DNA from: Tricholoma matsutake
Taxonomy: Eukaryota; Basidiomycota; Agaricomycetes; Agaricales; Tricholomataceae
Direction of reading: 5' to 3'
NCBI GenBank assembly: GCA_026075535.2
Contig: AP026543.1
Span: 2,914,001 to 2,978,000, forward strand
DNA: 64,000 bases
The first letter of the stretch is position 1. The number at the start of each line of letters is the position of its first letter. The notes below the pieces were generated by a model. It was not told the origin of the DNA, searched no databases, and saw nothing but the letters and a program-made list of their open reading frames with translations. Positions 61,096 to 64,000 of the stretch are shown in pieces. The position numbers and the translations under genes are program-made.

Positions 61096-62840
61096 ATTCA
61101 AAATGGCTCAAGCATGGGCAATAGGGCTGCATTCCACTTCATTGGCATACAACACTCATTGATCCTGGATAATGATGACAAATAGTAGCAGTCAAAGTTG
61201 GGTGATTATTGTGGTGCAATTATTGGATGATTACAAATCAAAAATTGTGTCAATAATCTGAGTCACCTTGACCATGACAATTATCAAGGGCGATTATGGG
61301 TCAATTACTATTCCTGGCACTGGGTTTGAGAGTGGGTAGGTGTTTTAAAACTTAATATTGGGCCTTCCCCTTGGACTTGGGACCTCTCCATTCTCAGAAT
61401 AGGTGCTTGTAACATATATCAGTATGGCCATAAATTTTGTTTGAAGGAAACCAGCTGAGTTTTGGTGAAATTACAGGAATGGTAAGCAAAAATTCTACTG
61501 ATTGGGAGGAAACAGTGCTGGAAATATTTCTATGGACCATAATCTCTAGAATCTTTTTATATCTATGATCCTTATATAGAAGACAAGCTATGTACAAATT
61601 TTTGTGGCTAGGGATTGGCTCTAGCCTGTTCAATGGAGAATTTGAAATGAGTGTGACAATCCTGGTGAGTGGGGTTTGAAGTATGTGTAGAACAGTTTAA
61701 TTAAGATAGGTGACATGCAAATCCATCACCTGTTTATGTAAGCCAAATCTGAAGCCTTCTGCAACCACTTCTCCTCTTGCCACATTTCAAGAAATTTCAT
61801 TTGGGAAGGCTGCCAAAGAAGCTATGAATGATTCCTAGGAGTTAATTTTTTAAAATATGTAGTAGTTGGATAGGAGAGGGCCTCCTAAATCTAAATTTAT
61901 TTTTTTATGCTGATTATTTATCATTTCTGATGCTTTTTTTGCACATTTCAAAAATTCTTGACACTGACATTTGGCCATGCATGTGACCAGTCACATGGTA
62001 ACTTGATTACTAATCCAGTTGCAGAAAGATACCACAGCCACTACACTTCACTGTCTAACCAGTTGCTGAAGTGAAATAGGCATGCATTGATCTTCTGCCT
62101 ACTCTAGATATTTGGCAATAGAGAGTATTTGCAAGTCTGAAATTTGGCAGATGTGGAAAGTTATTTTGGCAGGTAAGATCTTGGTTGCAAATGTAAATTT
62201 TTTTCATAACGTCAAGATTTGGCCATGGGAGCTTATTTATAAGTGATTACATAAGGTGCTGGATTTGCATGTTGCCTATCTTAGCACATTGTGGCATCAT
62301 GGTGTTGGCTAAGTGGGAACTGAATTGGCTGGCCTGAGAATGTGACTGATGTGACTGATTTATTTTCAAACACCCACCTTTTATGACTCATGACACTGGT
62401 AAGGCTCTCTCCACTCTATATCTAATCATTTTTTTACATGGATAGATGTAATAGAAGCATATGTACCCTTGACAGAAAGCCAGAGGTCCAAATTGACCTG
62501 GAAGTATAAGTCTGAGACAATTTTTCAAAAACTTTCAAACACCTACCCAACAATAGTAAGTATGGGACACAATTATTTTGACAGATCTATGACCTTCTGC
62601 ATGATGTAAGTTGGATGTAAGCAAAAATGCATGTCAAATAATCGCGATTATCTGTGTCTTAAAAATTGTGGACATAATCTGCAGATATTGACCACTATAA
62701 ATAGCAGATGACAAATTTAAAACCAAAGCAGTCCTGATCTCCTGATGCAGAAAAGGAAACAGGACTATGAAGGGCCTCAGTGGACAAAAAGATAGCACTT
62801 CCCAGAATAGAACTTTGGGTTGTAACTAGACATTTGTTTG
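61096..62840. other. AT-rich region without a supported gene
   Basis: Short open frames only, no splice-linked exons, no terminal repeats recognised. Possibly old transposon sequence. Nothing I can name. Confidence 0.4.
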
Positions 62841-63152
62841 CACACGTACAGTTATGCTTTGTTCACAAAGTTTAAAGTTACACTTTCATTCAGGAAGTTA
62901 TGCTTTTGTTCACAAAGTTACATTTTTGTTTCGAACTACTCCACTCTGGCTTTGCTCTTGCCTTGGGGACCAGCAATGCAATGCAACCCATCCAGAATGG
63001 CTTTATTTTTGTGAAAAGTTGAAGATTCATCACATGTCAAGGCATACCAATTCACATCCCCAGACAATCATTCCAATGGCTGTGAGTAGCAAACCCCAAA
63101 GCCAATCTCACAAACACCATAAAATCCAATTATTTACATCTTCCATTTTTTC

Positions 63153-63452
63153 ATGGCCATTGTGCAACCACCTCCCTGTAGGATATGCAGATGTCATTCG
63201 TTACTCCTAGAGGGTACTACTCACACATGTGTCTGTGGACACTCCACGACAGATCATGTATGTGAGGCTGGCCCTCCTCTGCTCCTTCCTAAAACATGTG
63301 ATGATGGATGCATTTTTACTGCTGTCAGTGCCCAAGCAACCGTGTCTGTTTTTTTTTTGACAAACCTTTTTCAGACTGATGTTCATCCACACACCTGCTC
63401 GCTCTGTGCTCACTGCCACCATGCATTTTTTTTCATGAACCTTCAATATTAA
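63153..63452 (+). CDS. Small Cys/His-rich ORF, function unknown
   Basis: 99 codons from ATG 63153 to TAA. Cys/His clustering in CRICRCHSLLL and HTCVCGHSTTDHVC suggests metal binding, followed by CDDGCIFTAVSAQATVSVF and HTCSLCAHCHHAF. The frame may be one exon of a longer gene: preceding and following sequence keeps some Cys spacing, but I see no decisive splice sites. Could also be chance. Confidence 0.3.
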   Translation: MAIVQPPPCRICRCHSLLLEGTTHTCVCGHSTTDHVCEAGPPLLLPKTCDDGCIFTAVSAQATVSVFFLTNLFQTDVHPHTCSLCAHCHHAFFFMNLQY

Positions 63453-63625
63453 TTCTTCACAGTGCCAGTATGCTGCCAAACTCATCCAATGCACTGTCAG
63501 GGTCTCACACTGCATTTATCACACCAATCCACCAAATGACACCTCCATGAGCATTTGCCCCATGGCAGCCTCCACCATGGCAGCCACCACTAGCCATGTC
63601 CACCAATGATTGACAGGTCCAGGCC

Positions 63626-63633
63626 TATAAAAG
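63626..63633 (+). promoter_or_regulatory. TATA-like box
   Basis: TATAAAAG within a C/A-rich stretch, followed by pyrimidine/CA-rich leader-like sequence to about 63760. It resembles a promoter or LTR-type TATA box. The sequence beyond (63780-63960) can encode KPLIFF and VPTPTKVGSFVKQAKKLHLA on the plus strand, without a recognised family. Confidence 0.3.
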
Positions 63634-64000
63634 ACACCAAGCCCCAATGACAAGATTGGCTCCAGCTGCACCATGTAGCATCACAGCAAATCCCTTTGCA
63701 TCTACATCAGCATCAGCACCTCCCTCTCATCAAATTACTGTCTTGTGCATGTCACATCACAACATACACACAACTATGTTGTTATAGTCCATCCAGAGCC
63801 TGTGAGTTGTAGTTCTACTTTGCAAAAACCCCTGATCTTCTTCTAGATCTTTGGGAGTCTTGAAACAGACAGTGGAGAACTTTTTTGCGATCTCAGGGTC
63901 CCAACTCCTACAAAAGTTGGCTCTTTTGTCAAGCAGGCCAAGAAACTGCATCTAGCCTTTGATATTACTCTTTCTTTACAAAACTCTGAATCCATGTACA

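Overview
This window looks like a heterochromatic, transposon-packed stretch of a filamentous basidiomycete genome. The evidence is short introns (about 47-70 nt) with GTRNGY donors and CTAAC/CTRAY-like branch sites, one multi-exon basidiomycete-type cytochrome P450, and basidiomycete-style transposons. These are chromodomain Ty3/gypsy elements, PAT/Ngaro-type tyrosine-recombinase retroelements, a Helitron, a Tigger/pogo element and hAT elements. The only gene that appears intact is the P450 (9053-11673, minus). Nearly all other coding sequence is transposon-derived and damaged. Almost every in-frame stop is TGA where the family has Arg (CGA to TGA), or TGA/TAG where it has Trp, which is a C:G to T:A transition signature.

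Layout. 1-8769: a YR retrotransposon (YR-1; RT, RNase H, tyrosine recombinase, split 3' repeats) broken by LTR-like A (753-1956), a 426-bp solo-LTR-like repeat R1 (2007-2432), hAT-a (3193-5619, itself holding LTR-like B) and hAT-b (6996-8209). 8770-14113: a gene island with the P450 and otherwise little that can be named. 14114-23705: an uncharacterised minus-strand gene cut in two by gypsy-1 (15239-23369). 23.8-29.3 kb: a minus-strand Helitron. 29.37-38.0 kb: a minus-strand Tigger/pogo element cut by gypsy-2 (31153-37258). 38.2-49.7 kb: two inverted homologous copies of an unknown intron-containing gene; gypsy-3 (38418-48053) sits in one copy and itself carries hAT-c (38730-39973) and hAT-d (44023-46601). 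50-50.6 kb: a RecQ-like helicase remnant. 51107-51761: hAT-e. 51896-56742: YR-2, with complete A1-ORFs-B1-A2-B2 split direct repeats. 56876-57677: a foldback MITE holding a second R1 copy. 57.7-60.4 kb: cassette repeat, minisatellite, truncated R1 and a decayed hAT transposase. 60.4-64 kb: a tandem repeat and mostly unassignable sequence.

Most element boundaries are supported by target-site duplications read directly from the sequence: GCAAG (gypsy-1), AACAT (gypsy-2), TCAAT (gypsy-3), GGTGA (LTR-A), GGCAG and GTGTT (R1), CATCACTC (hAT-b), GTTTTTTG (hAT-d), CCCACCAT (MITE). Three hAT duplications differ only by transitions.

The most unusual signal is a passenger cassette present in three hAT-like elements with unrelated termini (hAT-a, -b, -d) and again at 57.7 kb. 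It consists of a short hairpin 'exon' (GGCCCAAAC...GTTTGGGCC) joined to a consensus fungal intron, often tandemly repeated, followed by GAGC-rich palindrome repeats and, in two copies, C-rich/G-rich hairpins. Other notable points are self-priming and -1 frameshift signals in the gypsy elements, extra zinc-knuckle and membrane-protein ORFs behind the gypsy-1 pol, and a 5-nt microexon in the P450.
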